This document shows, piece after piece, positions 47,263-61,251 of a stretch of 64,000 bases of DNA. The translations under genes and the position numbers were made by a program. Every line of letters starts with the position of its first letter. Position 1 is the first letter of the stretch. The stretch covers positions 36,925,360 to 36,989,359 of the forward strand of contig OX381714.1 of assembly GCA_947462335.1 (NCBI GenBank), in the 5' to 3' direction. Under the pieces are notes generated by a model. The model made no database searches, was not told where the DNA came from, and saw only the letters and a list, made by a program, of their open reading frames with translations. The DNA comes from Harmothoe impar. Lineage: Eukaryota > Annelida > Polychaeta > Phyllodocida > Polynoidae.

Positions 47263-50200
47263 TCTCTGTGTAGATTCTACTGGTCAGCTACATTAACTTC
47301 TAACAGTGTAGCCTGGTAGTTCTCATCAAATATGGCATACCGTTAAAAGGAGCCATTTTGCGTCCAAGTTTCTTTGCTGCCTACATTAGGAGCCCGAACA
47401 AGCTCAACCTCATGTCCTCCCCTTATCTCCTACAACTATACACTACAGGTATCTAGGTGTCCTCACATTACAGGACCCACCTCCAGGTCCCAGCCTTGGA
47501 CAGAAAAAAGATCCTCTAGGTGACCTCAGCCTGTGTCCTTGTTCTTGTCATACAGGTAGCAGACATGTACAGTGGGACCTTGCAATAGGGTCTAGGTTTA
47601 CATACAGACAACACCCATGATAGCGTGATTCATTCGCATCATACGTCATTAATTAGACCAACTTAGAGATGGCTATATTAGGCAAGTAATACATAGCCGT
47701 ACCATCCTACTCTTGTCCATCCTCTTCCTTTCCAGTTAACAGAAAAAACAGGGTTGTTTCAACTCAAAAAATGGCAGGAAACTAGGTAACCTGGAGTGTG
47801 TGTGTGTTCGTGGGAGGGGGGGGGGGTGTCCGTTTTTAGTCACAATGTCTTATAGCAATTGACAGTAAGTTGGTAATTTCCGTCGTTTTTTTGCTTGGCT
47901 GTGCAGTCATGGGAGACAGACAGCTGACGAAAATGGTAAAAGGAGAAAAAAACAACTGAACATGAAAGGTTTGACATCTTAGAAAAACGTTTCTTTCTAC
48001 ATTAGTGTGCTGAAAATAACCATATTTAACAATCCTCAGAACCATCTTTTGCCAATTAGCAAATCTAAGACTTTAGAATATGCGATCATGTGCATGCTTT
48101 GATTCAACCACACCATGCCAGTATGCGGCTTACAATACAGAATATCCCACTGACATTATAAATTCAGTCTATTCTGGCAAGTTACCTCAATGTACTGACT
48201 GCACTCGATAGCAACTTTTTATGTAACGTGATACATGTACAGCCACACCTATAGGACAGATACTACACCCTCATCCTAGGTACAAAAACAGCCTGGGCGA
48301 CGATGTATGGAGGTGGTATAGGAGTTAGAGGTAGTGTAAATTCACTTAGAATCGACCCTCAGTCAGATTCTCAATTTATTTTCAAGAATGATAAACTATA
48401 TATCGGTACATATACATTTGTATCAATATGGTGCTATTAAACTGTTACTCTTACCAACAAAGGACAATAATACAATCATTATTATCATGCCTGAATAACT
48501 ACAAATTCAGCTTTAGGACTCAGGGTATGAAGTCGACTGTAGGTGAATCTAGCCTAGTATAGGGAGATAGCCTGTACAGATTATTGTATAAGAACTGGGA
48601 CAGACACTGAGACAAGACCTAGCTGCACGATTCTGACGTGTGCTAATTAGTATCAATCATGGGGAATCTACTCGGCCGGACAGCGTCTCAATTACTCTAA
48701 TGATTCTCATTTCGGGGTAGGACAGCATCTACATGGGATAAGACAAGATAATGTAAAAACCCATCTACATAGACAGGCCCAGGTCTCACATTTTAAAGCT
48801 TTCTACAGCATGCATGCAGTAAGAAGTCTATATATTTGATAAGGCTCACTTCTTTTTCTATTCTAACTAAGTCTTGTCATTAAAGATTATAGTAAGATTT
48901 TGAAAAAGGAAATAATAAAATAATCAATCAACATCTACTTTCAATTGGTACAACTATATTGAGAGATATACACATCATTACTCCTTATTAGCAGCCAGTT
49001 ATAGTTTGAAATGTATTAGGATAGTCAATGGCTAACTGAGATGTCACAGTGGCATTTCATTAAATGTAATCCATGTGGCAGTCATAGTATACCATTGGCC
49101 ATTGGATTAGATGGAAGACAGGTTTCCAATGATGAGCTGTCGAACTAAATACTTGCCCTATGCCTGACCCTTCACTATTGCCATATCTTATGCTAGTTAT
49201 CTAATATCAGAACCCGTGTCGGATCTTGCACAGACACCTAACTCCCAGCCCTCTATAATTAGCCGCCAGCACACCAACTCACCAACTGCTCATGTATACA
49301 CTCAATATGCTCACAGCTTGCTCATGACTTCCCTTTCAGGAAAGCACAGAGGCATTGGTTGCTTACTGAAAAGACCTCTGTTCACAAAACAGTCTGGGCC
49401 AGTAGCGGCAGGGACCATTCAGTACTACCTGCTGGTGAGCAACAAACACCTGCTCGTTTCACTGCTATTGAGCAGCTCATGCAGCTAAAAATAGGCGGCT
49501 GGGAGGCGGCGGTCAGGTAGGCACCAAAATGTCATGGGTAGTGGCGCAGACTGCGGTCGGCGAATGGACGACTATATCTCTGTCAGTGGTCACTTGTCGG
49601 CCTCGGCCCAAGCCATTGATGCAGGTATATAGAGAGGCTGATAGCCAGGGCAGTACTTCCGGGGTCTGAGTCTGCCCTCTAAGTAGGGGGTGCCCTATCT
49701 AGCCAAATGTATAGAGAGCATTGCAGGAATAGATTCATAAAAGGCAGACCTGGAAGGGGGCACCAATACTGGCTGAGAATAACTCATACATCTATCTACC
49801 TCTTCTGATGATATTGCTTTAGATGTTTTTACAGTAACCTCGGGGATTCTATGTTTAGGTGATACATTGGTTTTTTCCATATCGTTTCTGTCAGAACAAG
49901 AAGGAATGAGTGAAACAAAAACATGTACCACTACTATAAATCATAGAGGGCTTTTAATAGAATAGTTGATTGTCTATTCCGGCGGTGAAATGTAAAACAC
50001 ATTCAAAAATAGAAAAAGAAATTCTCCTTTTGAATGTTGCAACAGCCAATAACTATTATAATATATGATTGACAGTATAAACTGTCAACAACCAGAGCCA
50101 TTCCATTTACATGTCTATGTCATTATTTGCTTATTCAGGATTTATAATCATCCAAACAATATGCGTCGACATGTAGCATCTGTTACCCCTGATGCGACCC

Positions 50201-51165
50201 ATCAGTTCACCTTTGGCACTGCCCATCATTTCCATACCCTAGTGAAGTCCAGCATGGCTGTATACATAATATTCCCTGTGTTAACAGGCAATGTCTGTCG
50301 CTAGTTTGGGCTGTCCACCAAAGCTGGTATAGAGCTGTTCCCACGACCAACCCTATCAGGAAAATGGCCGCTATATAGGCCAGTGGCAACAGACTTGGCA
50401 TTGATATACATGCACTACTGGCTATTTACTTATAGGCTATATTTAGCACAGAGACCCTTGTTCTGTCTCCCTTTCCCTCTGTACCTTGTTTCCGGTGTTT
50501 GCGACTGTTCTTGTGACTTACAGGCGCGCCAGAAACCAGCCTGTCCATAATGCCTTGTATGGTGGGGGTGTAAAGCTGGGCACCAGCGGCTCCTTTCCCG
50601 CCACTGTGGGTCAGTGCAGACGACTTCCATCAATTGAAGGGTGTCGTAAATACCACGCGTCGGTTCGTGGCTCACAGTGTCGTAAAGAGGCACTATTGTT
50701 TACAGCGCTTATAACAGCACAATAAAGCCTTAATCATGCCGTAGGTTTCCATAGTAGAAAAAGAGGTAAAGGGTTCCCCCATATTGCCTCCTCCAGGAAC
50801 TATAAATAGCTGTCCCGCTATCTTGTTTTTCTCCTCTTAATGAAATACCACCCTGGGGAACCCCAGTTTATTAGCTAAACTATCTCTTCTAGATTAAAAA
50901 ATAGGGAAGATAATGATACGCTGAGCTTTATGGGGCATTCCAAAGGTTACTTACCTTCTCTAATACATCTAAAAGACCGGGTTAAATGCTTTACTTCTAA
51001 CCCAGATTTATCTGCTGTTCATTAGCATTAGTAGAGATTAAGGGACCTTGTTTTCAAGCTAGCATCAGTTGATTGACTCGTAAATCGTGTGTGTAGATTA
51101 CCTCATATATTATAACAAAATATAGTGATTAGAAACTTGTCAGGTTATTTTACAGCCCTTAGCCC
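47263..51165. other. Gene-less stretch
   Basis: Contains a G-rich tract (47804-47827) and a slightly CpG-richer patch (49490-49620) without a clear promoter signature. No gene supported. Confidence 0.4.
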
Positions 51166-51172
51166 TTTAAGT

Positions 51173-51414
51173 CCTGCATTGTGGTTTAATGTTCTATGGC
51201 CCTTTGTTGCCATAATACTTGAATGCAACCCTGGAGAGTCTACTGACCAAGACGGCATTCATGCATCTTGACGACCCCTCCTAAGTGTATCAACTCCATA
51301 TGGTCGGAATTATGCTTGAACACAGTTCTGGCAAGTTACTTGACAGGGCTACATCCATGCATCATGAGAAGCGAAGGGTACAGTGCTTGAACACACTTTG
51401 CGACCCACAAAGGA
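51173..51414. mobile_element. piggyBac-like palindromic MITE copy
   Basis: CCCTTTAAGTCCTGCATTG at left and TTTGCGACCCACAAAGGA followed by TTAA at right. Inner arms are TTGAATGCAACCCTGG and AGGGCTACATCCATGCATCA. Confidence 0.8.
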
Positions 51415-54400
51415 TTAAATTGGAATACCTATTATGCGGTTATCCAAGAGTATTCCTCAGTACATAATTCTATAAAAAGCAACATATTATATACTTTCTA
51501 ACCTCTTTTTTTTAATACATTGCAGCAATTCTCATGAAAACCGCACCTCTTGCCCAGATGCAATCGATCATTCAGAAAATGGCACTTTCCAATAATCACA
51601 CTGGCATATAATCAATAGCCATGCAATGAACACTCGCTGTGAAATTAATAGACTTTTGCCCAAGGAAAAAGTAGCAATCATAGGGCATATATATCCATCA
51701 TATTGCATTTCAAATCAGATCCCTGACTTCCCACGGCCATGAGTCTCCACAGCTACTTGGGATTAATGTGAAAATGATCACATGGTGTACTTGGGCGGGT
51801 GCTTTGTTTGTATTGATTTTCCCTTATGCCTGGAAGAGGGCGGTGACCACAGCCCTTGTTAGAAGAGGGGTAGGGTATCATCAGTCCTAATGGGGCTTAT
51901 GCTCGTTGATTGGCCCATTTATGGGAGGATACCACATGATATGACAGCCCTAATAGGAGATAGGCAAAGAGACAATCTGTTATGGGAGACCAGGCATATG
52001 AATACAACATGAATCCTATATAATTTATGGGACGAGCATTTGTATTATTTCTTTCTTTGTCAATCCTACCTCTCTCTTATGTTTCTTATTTCATTTCCTC
52101 ACTATTTCAAAATATTATTCTATTCATCAATTGTCATTCACTAAAGATCCTCTGAGCCCCTTTAGAGGCTGGCTTCTCGTCTAGATAGAACCATTCATGT
52201 AAACCTTATGCATTCTCCATAGGTAGATTAAACATTAATAGAACCATGACCACTTGACGCATGTTTGGTATAATAGAGCTATTGCTATAGGCGACATGTC
52301 CTTGTCTGGCAGACCACTCAGCACTACTGTGACCTATGGACAATTTGTCTGGTGATAGGGAAGCCATAGAAGCCGAACACTGTTGACAGGCGAGGGGAAG
52401 GGAGGGACTTGATGTGGCAACCAAAGAGTCGTGAATAACGGCTTTGACTCTCTCACAACTAATTCCCAATGGCAGTGCATCGAGAACGCCCTAATTCCTT
52501 ATGACATGGCGTCTATTGTGTTGTTATCGGCTGGTTCTAGGGGCATGCAGTGGTGAGGACGCAAAGAATCGTATTCAGAGATTGCTGTACTCTCCCATTA
52601 CTTTGTCCCATGTTTGATAATTTTGTTGTGAATCTAACACAAGTCGTCTAATTCTGAACATGTCGACCAATAATCGTAAAAAAGAATAACTTTTCATGCT
52701 AAGGAAATATTGAGGATGCCTACCGTAGGCCTTGGGGGCGATTGCCTTTTAGGTTACATACCATCCTTAAACAGTAATTGTTGTTAACGGGTTAACATTC
52801 GATTTTGTTGTTCTTTGTATATAGTAGTGTGGTGTACATAGCAGCTGTTGCTGATGCTATCAGATAATAATGGAATATCAAAAAAACTAAAACTCAAAAC
52901 ACATTTTTAATTATAGCTTCTCTTCTGTATACAGTGTACTGGATCCACCTGCAACATGCAATACTATACTAATAACGTCTGTATGTTTATGGTTCAGGGA
53001 AGGGTTTAATTATATATGTGGTGGTAACTTTATTCGATTATAGCAGCAGTTTCCTTTGTCCTCGCAAATTCAAGACATAGTATTACATTGTGCATTGACC
53101 GCCTTGAAAGAAAATGAACTAGTATGGGACATCTAATGGGATTTTGGTGCATCTGGAGGTCCAACCAGAGATCCCTAAAAACATTGTTTAATTTACTTAA
53201 GGACGCCGTATTCTCCAATAATCATCCGGCATTATTCAACACCTTGCATTGGGAAATGTCTATTGATGGCGCCTAATGAAATATAGCAATGAATTGCATA
53301 TTGATAACAAAGTAATGTAATTAAATCGAAATGTTCCAAATATATACTGTGGGAAGTATACACTTACATATACATACTTAAATCTCCATCAGTTCTATAA
53401 CACCAACCACAATAGTGTAAAGTATCCATCTCCCCATCAGATCTACTATAACACTAACCACATAGTGTAAAGTAACCCTAGCCGTATACTGTAAGGTATA
53501 CATCTTCGCCCATTTTGCCATCTGTTTGCTGCGTCGATGTTCTACTTTTAGCATCGGGCTGCCAAATCTCTGGGGGTAGATATTCCGCTCTGGCCGCTCA
53601 CCATATCTCTGTGAAAACCTTCCCCCGCACATGATATAGAGTGAACACTTTTCTTCGTATCGTGATTGAAATATCCCATTTCTAATGGGTTGATTAAATA
53701 AATTACTTTTGAATAGAATTGTAAACTACACATTTTGTTAGTTACAGAGGTGTTAGCCATGAATTTAGAGGGAGAAAATGAAGGTAGTCTCATAGACTGT
53801 GAGTAGCTTTTTTTGTGTATGCAGACAGGTAGTGTATGATGTACACAGAAAATCAGAAAAGTAGTCATGTTTTCGCCCCTTTTCCCTACAGAAGAGTCCC
53901 ATATAGGTTAAGGCAGAGATGAGGCATCCCATGCAGGCGCTGGTATTAAAGGGAGAGTGTGAGCTGCCTGTTCCTGTCTGCTTCCCACCCCCTGGAGCAG
54001 GAGCCCTAATGGCAAACCGACATACAAGCAGGGATTACGGCGCCATAAAGGCTCTGTAAACACACCGTGCATTTTACACCCACAAAAGATGGCCTAACCC
54101 AAAGGGGCAGCCCGGACCGAGAAGCTTGAGGGATCGAGCTCTTAAAACCTCACCCACTGTGCATGCCCCCTCCCCCTCCCCAATCGTTAATACATTCCCC
54201 AAAACATAAAGAAAGGAGAAAGGTTTCAACAGGAAAATCGTCAATAATCGCCCAATGGTGGGCACTATGGCACCAGCTCTCGTCGCTTCTGTTTTAAGAT
54301 GGTGTCCTTGTTGGTGGTCTAGCGCTGTAAAATGGAACTGCGTCCTTTATCTTTGTGAGTGGCTGATAGGTGGCGGTGGAACTGCTTTCTTGCTATATGG

Positions 54401-54680
54401 GCGTTGCCCAAAGGGTATAGTGGAGACTGTGGGAGTGTTACGCCCTTCTACCACCAAGGGATGCTTTCCCATTCCCCCTAGAGCATACAATCCCAAGGGT
54501 CTCCAAGAATAAGAGAGGCCAGCAGACAGACTATATATGCCTTGATTTGAAAGTGTATGGGAATTGTTACCCTATATATAGCCCTATATAGGTCTTCTAG
54601 AGAATGGTGTCTCAAACAGTTGGAATCGCATTTATAGTTAATAACTATAGTTATTCTACCTCTAATCTATACACTTTTCA
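51415..54680. other. Gene-less stretch
   Basis: A short direct duplication, AGTGTAAAGTA...ACCATCTCCCCATCAG-like, is seen at 53385-53500. No gene or RNA recognised. Confidence 0.4.
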
Positions 54681-54685
54681 TGTAC

Positions 54686-54741
54686 ATTATGTATTATGTA
54701 TATAATGTATATAATATATATAATACATATAATATATATCC
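54686..54741. repeat. TA-rich palindromic tract
   Basis: Alternating TATATAAT/ATATATAC units. Confidence 0.85.
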
Positions 54742-55033
54742 AACATGCAGCTACCTGTCATTCACATATCCTTCAATTCATTGAAAAATGTGACATGAGC
54801 GCATATCTATTAACCTGATTAAATTTGCATGATTCAAATGATTAGTAATTGCCCGTATGAACAGGGGTTACTGCCCCATAAGGCATTGGTGTTTTCCTTA
54901 ATGCCATTTCGGTCCAACTTTAATGTCTTTTAATGACGTAGCTGCGTGTGTGCCTCAATAATGCACCTGCATCGCGCCGCACATTGAGTAGCCATTTGGT
55001 GATCAAATGTACAGTGTTTATGTCAGAAATTAA

Positions 55034-55280
55034 CCCTTTGAGAACATGTATGTATCATGCCCTATTATTGGCATAATGCATTCATGCAGCCCTAGTGAGT
55101 AAGTGTTGCGTCCATGCATCATCCAGATCTTTATAGGGGTGGCATGATACACTCCTGAAGGGTTGGCATAATGCACTGATTGGTTGGCATGATGCACCAA
55201 TGCAGATGCGTATAGAGTTACTCGCCGCTGCTGTGATGGTGACAAATGATGCTATTAGACAACACCTTGTCCTTAAAGGG
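55034..55280. mobile_element. piggyBac-like palindromic MITE copy with intact TTAA on both sides
   Basis: TTAA at 55030-55033 and 55281-55284. The ends are CCCTTTGAGAACATG and TTGTCCTTAAAGGG. Several alternating copies of the GGCATGATGCACCAATGCAG-type arm lie inside. Confidence 0.85.
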
Positions 55281-55859
55281 TTAAAGGGTTACCATGGCGC
55301 CGAGGTCGTTGATATACTTTGCATTCCTTACCCCCCACGCTCATCAATTGCCTTCTTTCCTTTTGCAGGTCGCCGCTAAAACGTGGACTACATCCGAGCA
55401 GGTCGCAGCGGCACTCATGTATTTACCACAGACGCGGCCAGGCAATGTAAAAGGGGGATTTAGTCGGCCGTTCACTTACCCTAACACTACTTGGTCTCTG
55501 CCGCAACACTTAGCCTGGCGGAACATGCGATTAAAACTGTGTACCCGGATGTAATTGGCCATTGGCGCCAACTAGACTGGATCTGCAGCAGACGACATTC
55601 GTCTAACTGATCTTTCGTGGAGAGAGACCACACACTAGGTAATTTTTATCAATGACCTGTGTCTGCTGTGGGTGGGGTTCACCACCATGGCAACACAGGG
55701 GTCGCAAGGAAGTCAAACCAATGATCACATGAAAGATTACTTCAAGAAACCTTACATCATCAACCACAGGAGTTACGACATCAACAACAACAACAGCAAC
55801 ATCAAAAGCAGATGCATATCAGAAAGCAACAGCAACAAGAACACGTCCTTCTCGTCTAC

Positions 55860-56051
55860 CTCCGGAGATCTCGGGGCCATGTGACGTCATAGTCGCGCGC
55901 TCCAACTCCAGAGGGCGCCACAGAGAGGAGGACCGAGAACTTTGTGGGGGAAAACAAAGACGCAACAACGTGCGCATCACGTCGTATTTCCGGTTCCGCT
56001 TGGGCAGCGTCTGTCCTTGAGGGCCTGGATGGTTGGGCGCGCAAGTACCAA
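55860..56051 (+). promoter_or_regulatory. Candidate promoter and first exon
   Basis: This CpG-richer patch has TGACGTCA (55882-55889), a CCAGAGGGCGCCA box (55908-55920), a partial NRF1-like GTGCGCATCACG and ETS-like TTTCCGGTTCCGC (about 55987-55999). An ATG at about 56028 reads MVGRASTK and meets a donor AAG|GTGAGG at 56051/56052 in phase 0. No downstream exon could be identified, so the gene, if real, has a long first intron. Confidence 0.4.
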
Positions 56052-56269
56052 GGTGAGGCACGTGTTCTTTAATGAAGATACAATTTATGTGTTATCATCA
56101 TGCAAAATAATGATATTAAACTGAAATATATGAACATGCCATATATATATAATTATTTGTATATTATTTGTAGTGTGACCTTAGTTGAAAATTTGAATCA
56201 CAATGATTATAGTTTTTTGACGGTTTGAACATTTGATTCAGTAAACAAATCTGATTCCATATAATTATA

Positions 56270-56580
56270 CTGATAATCCAATGGTAGCGCTCAATCATGG
56301 ATCTGAAGGTTGTAGGTTCATAGCTCTTCCTGAGTTGACTCAGCTCTCCATCCTTCCGAGGTCAGTTAACTGAAGAGAAAAAGAGATTTATTCCACCGTG
56401 TGCACCAAATCAGGAAGTGGTGACAAAATGTGAAAGCCTAGTGATCATACCTGACTCCAGTGGGCACTGGGTATGTGTATCAGTCTAGCTCCATGGTACT
56501 GGTATACATACTCTATGCAGTACAGATCTTAAAAAGCTGGGAGTCACTAGGGAGATAGGCATCCAGCCCCACAGGCACTT
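56270..56580 (+). mobile_element. tRNA-derived SINE-like fragment
   Basis: ATGGTAGCGCTC (A-box-like, 56281-56292) and GGTTCATAGCTC (B-box-like, 56315-56326) are spaced as in tRNA heads. They are followed by CAGCTCTCCATCCTTCCGAG, a tail motif I associate with invertebrate tRNA-SINEs. Right boundary uncertain. Confidence 0.55.
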
Positions 56581-57600
56581 CCACTGCCCTGAAAAAGATA
56601 TAACACAGACTTATATCTAACAAATAAGGCAGGAGTAACAGCTTGGCTTATATATCATATGATATCACTCATGGTAGGACAAATGAAACCATTTTACCTC
56701 ATTTTGGCAGTGCCAAAATTGTGATTTCTGACAGGCGTTTTACCACTATTTCACAGAGTACAGTTGAGGCTGAGGTATGTCCCTAGATTTGCTCCGATTG
56801 CATTTAATCTGTTTTCTAGGAAGACAGCCAGACATACCATCCACAGGATTACTCTAACAATCTCAGACGGAATTCATAACGGATTTTGAAATTGGCCTTA
56901 TGTGATATTGCATGGTGATCGATATAAAGAGCTGAACTTTAAACTGTTCAAACCTTTTCTTATCCTTAACTCAACCTGGTAAAACCAATTATCATTCAAT
57001 GTCTATCAATTATACATTGACAGCATTTTAAGATCCACATTGTCTTCCTGTTCAAAGAGAGGAACATATTGTGTGCTTAGCTGTGGGAAACTTCATTATG
57101 TCATGCATCATTTATATGGACTGGGTGTCTTTCAATAGGTGATGTATGGCTGTGGGAAATCCCCAGTCAAACAAGTATCACTCTAAAAGAAAACATTTGA
57201 AGTTGGACCTAGAAGGAATCACAAGGTTCTGCCCTACCCAAATAAAATGTCCACACGGGGCCTTATTCTCCTACTAGGAAGGCTCAATATCGATGATAGT
57301 TTGAAAAGATGATTTACTTGTGAATATGTCAAAATAGAATTGAAGATACACACCAGCATGTTATTACTTAACAAGGCTCTACATAAACATTCTATGAATG
57401 AGAAAAGAGATTTAGGTGAAAGAAGGAATTTAATATTGAGAGTAACATGAGGGCATCGCGATTGAGCAATAACCATTATGGGATAACTACAGGCATGTTT
57501 TGCTTATACATAATCAGTCAATTCAATGAGTCTTTGTCATAAATGACTCAAACAATTTGATATCAGGCCATGCTGAATGAATACCAGTGCAGAATATAAT
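56581..57600. other. Gene-less stretch
   Basis: Nothing recognised. Confidence 0.4.
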
Positions 57601-57604
57601 AATG

Positions 57605-57845
57605 ATATAAAAAGAAATTGTATCGTTAAATATGGTCATCTGATATTATTATAGTGACTCTAGTGAGCAAGGTGTCCTTTCAACATTGGCCTCCAAATAA
57701 CAGAGTGTAGCCAAGAATTTGATCACACTAGACATAAAAAAGGGATTGCAGCATTAAATATGGTCATCTGGTATTAGTGACACAAGTAACCTCTTCTACA
57801 TGGTGCCCCCTAATAACACAGTGTACCGAGGAATCTGATCATACT
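57605..57845. repeat. Two-copy tandem duplication of about 135 bp
   Basis: TTAAATATGGTCATCTGATATTA (about 57627) and TTAAATATGGTCATCTGGTATTA (about 57755), then AACA(G/C)AGTGTA and GA(A/T)(T/C)TGATCA(C/T)ACT in both. Confidence 0.8.
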
Positions 57846-60360
57846 GAACCTATAAAACCAGGAACAAATTGAACACCCCCTACCCTACCCACTCCTTAGC
57901 TGGGCCATAATGAGGTCCCAAAGACAAACAGGGAGCCCAGGCTTGATTAGGGCCCGGGAAATGGCAATTACTTCGGCCGGGCAGGGCCACACGATTGCTT
58001 TTCACCACTTTTCTGCAACATTAATCCAGAATGTTTCTGATTGTCATAATTATGGGTGGCATTTTGTACTGTAGTGTATATGTCAATAGGGCATGTTTTG
58101 TGGCCGGTTATTGGTATGGCTATAACCTTTTTGTTTACATTGATGACTAGTCCTGTTAGTATGTACTTACTTGTAGAAAGGGTTGAGCATGTGTGGGTGG
58201 GTGGGTGGGTAGGGGTGATGGTTTGAGGATGGCAATAAAATAAGAGGTGAATTCATCTGGGATTAAAACCACCATAATTCTGATAGCTGATCATTACGGG
58301 ACTCTGAGGAAGGGATCAGTGAACAAAAGGCAGCTGATTGATTCTAATTTGTCCGCTCATGTGTTTTTACAAAAGCAGTTGCTTGTCTCAGCAAAATATC
58401 CATGAAATCGGCCTACATCGACGCATCCTCCACTCCACAGGCAGGAATTAATGGAAATAGATGTGTTCTATGTCGATCAAAACAGACTCATTTTGTGACA
58501 AGGAGCAACTGACACAGTTTTATAAGTTGAGCAAGGAATTAAATACATTTAATAATTATTTTTGCATTAATGGTCAGACTACAGAGTAGTTTTTTGGTAG
58601 GCTCTCATCAACAAGTACTGGTACTTGCAAATAGGTAGGTCTAGTCTAGAAAAAAACCCTGCATGCAGACGAGGAGATGCCACAATGAAATGGAGCAACA
58701 CATTCATGTTTAGTAGTTGTAAATGGTCTGTTGGGGGCAATACTTAGCGATTAACCTCGAATTATCAATAATTAAGTAAAGAGTAAATCTAAGAATAGAA
58801 CCTGCTTAGTGTTTTCATTATATTGATCGCCCTTTTGTTTTGACAAGAATTCTTCATGTATCCCTCCAACACATTGTTCTAAAACATATTTTAGAGTGAT
58901 ATCATTATATGAGCTCAACCACAATATGCATCAGATCCCATAACATATAAGTCTTAGTCCTAACCTGTTTACAGCTAATCATATAAAAGACCCAAATCAT
59001 AGACAAGATTCACATAATCACACTACAACCCCAGCAGCGCAACCTTGATGATTTGACAGAATAGGTTCAGTAAACCCTTTTATATAACTTCCATCATCAC
59101 CATTATCATCGCCATATCAGATTTAGTATAGAAATCGATGTAGGACGATGTTGACTACTATCAGAGACATAATTAGAAAATACTTCCCTTAAAGGACTAG
59201 CCTAATGATAGCTTGAGGGATCAGTATTTAATCAAACATAGTGAAAGGACCGAGAAGACACAGTGTCCTCCCTGCCGTTATTAATTAGCCGACGTCATCG
59301 TATTCTCTGCCACCAAGATGAGTAGCTCTTTCTAATTACACCTGATGAAAGGAGCACTTTGCAAATCTACCTCTTATATCAAAATGTGAAATATTAGATG
59401 TATGTTATAATGAAAAAGCCTTTGGCTATAAAGACTGTAGCAGCTGGCCTAGTAGTTGATGTGAGTAATAACCTATGGTAATGGTGAGTTGATTTATGTA
59501 TAGCGGTGCACCGCCTGGGGGCTGGCGAGGGGGGTACATGTATCAGTTTAGACATTTAGGTTATGATTACATGATTCTAATAACTTGCACTTCCTTGTTT
59601 TTCCCAATGATTCGTGTGTTATACATTTACAGCAGTATAGTAACGACTATATCAATAATATATTTCCTGATAAAGAGCCCATGAGCCCGAAACTAGTAGG
59701 ACTATTAGCATAAAAAACTCCAAAGTCTCTTATATTCAGTAGTTCAGTAATATCTTGTAAAATAAACTACCTTTCGCATACATTTTAGGGTTTGGGGAAT
59801 GTTTCACTCCTCTTGATATATCAAGGAGTCAGAATAGACAGTAAAAAGGTGAGCAGGCAGCTAAAAAAACACAGGTTCAGCTATAGGAAGGCGTCTCACA
59901 AAAGGCATTTCTCAGGATCATATCTAAAAGACCTTTTATGGTCAATAGCACTTTGATATTAGAAATGGGGTATCGGAAATTACCTGTCAAGTTAAAAAAA
60001 AAAACCTCCCATTTTACAGACGTTTGGTCAGCATCGAGCTAGTATTAATCAAATCTGTTCTCCGCCAGAATAATTGTTGGCATTATGTTGACCACAGCAC
60101 ACCAGAGTGTTGGAGAAAGGAGGACTATTAAAGATGTAATTTCTTCTCATCCCATGCCAATTTCTCTTCTCGGTATTATGACTGATAGCTTTGCTTTCCG
60201 ATTGCCGTCTTCATTTGGTTCTGTCCAATATGCTGTAGGGGTAGTTTTCTGCTTGTTATGAGGAAATTTGAACACTAGGAAAACAGGTAATGTAAATTAT
60301 GTGAAAATAGGAGGACGCCGTATTGAAGTGTTGTCTGGGCTGTGTGAGATAAAATACCAT
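57846..60360. other. Gene-less stretch
   Basis: Includes a (GTGG)n run (58190-58215). No gene or RNA recognised. Confidence 0.4.
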
Positions 60361-60365
60361 CTTAA

Positions 60366-60588
60366 CCCTTTAAGCACAGCATAGTGCTTTCATGTGCTAT
60401 GCCCTTTGTCGCCATGCATGAATGCATCCATGGCAAGTAACTCACCAAGTCTACATCCATGAATCATGCCGTCCCTTTGGCAGTGTATCAATCCCATAGA
60501 TTCACTGCAAGTAGACATTTTAGGGCTGCATCTATGCATCATGACGACAAGGGCTAACGCATTAAAGCACTGAGCGACCCTTACAGGG
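60366..60588. mobile_element. piggyBac-like palindromic MITE, textbook copy with TTAA on both sides
   Basis: TTAA at 60362-60365 and 60589-60592. The ends are CCCTTTAAGCACAGCATAGT and GAGCGACCCTTACAGGG. GCTTTCATGTGCTATGCCC and GCTAACGCATTAAAGCAC are subterminal. At 223 bp this is the best reference copy for the family. Confidence 0.9.
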
Positions 60589-60599
60589 TTAAAACAAAG

Positions 60600-61250
60600 G
60601 GGCGATACCCATCGCCTACAGATGACGCAATAAATATAATCTGCAGATCATACGGAAGTTCCCTTCATCTGATAACAATTAGGAACCCTTGTCTACTACA
60701 CATGGCATTGTAAGATCGTTTCACTACAATACCTGCGGGGCTCAGGTTGGGGAAATAGGGATTAAGCATTAATAGTTTTGGTTTGCCACGGTATTGTGTC
60801 TTTGTTCGGCAATGGCAGCATATATCATGCATGCATTGCCTGGAGTTCAAAGTTTCCATTAAGCAACCAGGCAACTGGAATTGTTGGGAGGACGCCGTAT
60901 TGAAGGTTACTTTAGCTTATTTTAATTAGTTGAATGGGCACTGCCTGTCAATTTATGTCGTTTCCAATTTCATTATGGGAAATGATATCTGGCAAAACCA
61001 TCCTCATCCACAGTGGGTGACTGTGGGTTTCATCAATATTGATACAAGGGAGACCAACATGGATGGCAAAAGCAAAATGCGTGTTGAAGAGTTATTCAAC
61101 ATGGATGTGAATGGTTCCAGGCTGTCACATTTACTGGATTGAATTGAAGTTTGAGTGTGATGGATTAGTAAAGGAATTGACACATTTACAATTAAGGTTT
61201 CAGTTAAGGGTTTATAACCGAGGAAGATGACATAAAAAGGGCATTTGTTT
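60600..61250. other. Gene-less stretch
   Basis: GAGGACGCCGTATTGAAG occurs at 60311 and again at about 60888. A 70-codon frame at 60930-61142 has no recognised motif. Confidence 0.4.
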
Positions 61251-61251
61251 A

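Noticed and set aside
55294..55554. 86-codon frame with a good start context and an internal CTTTTGCAG acceptor
   Set aside because: Close to the candidate promoter but no recognisable product or joining exon, so insufficient support for a gene call.
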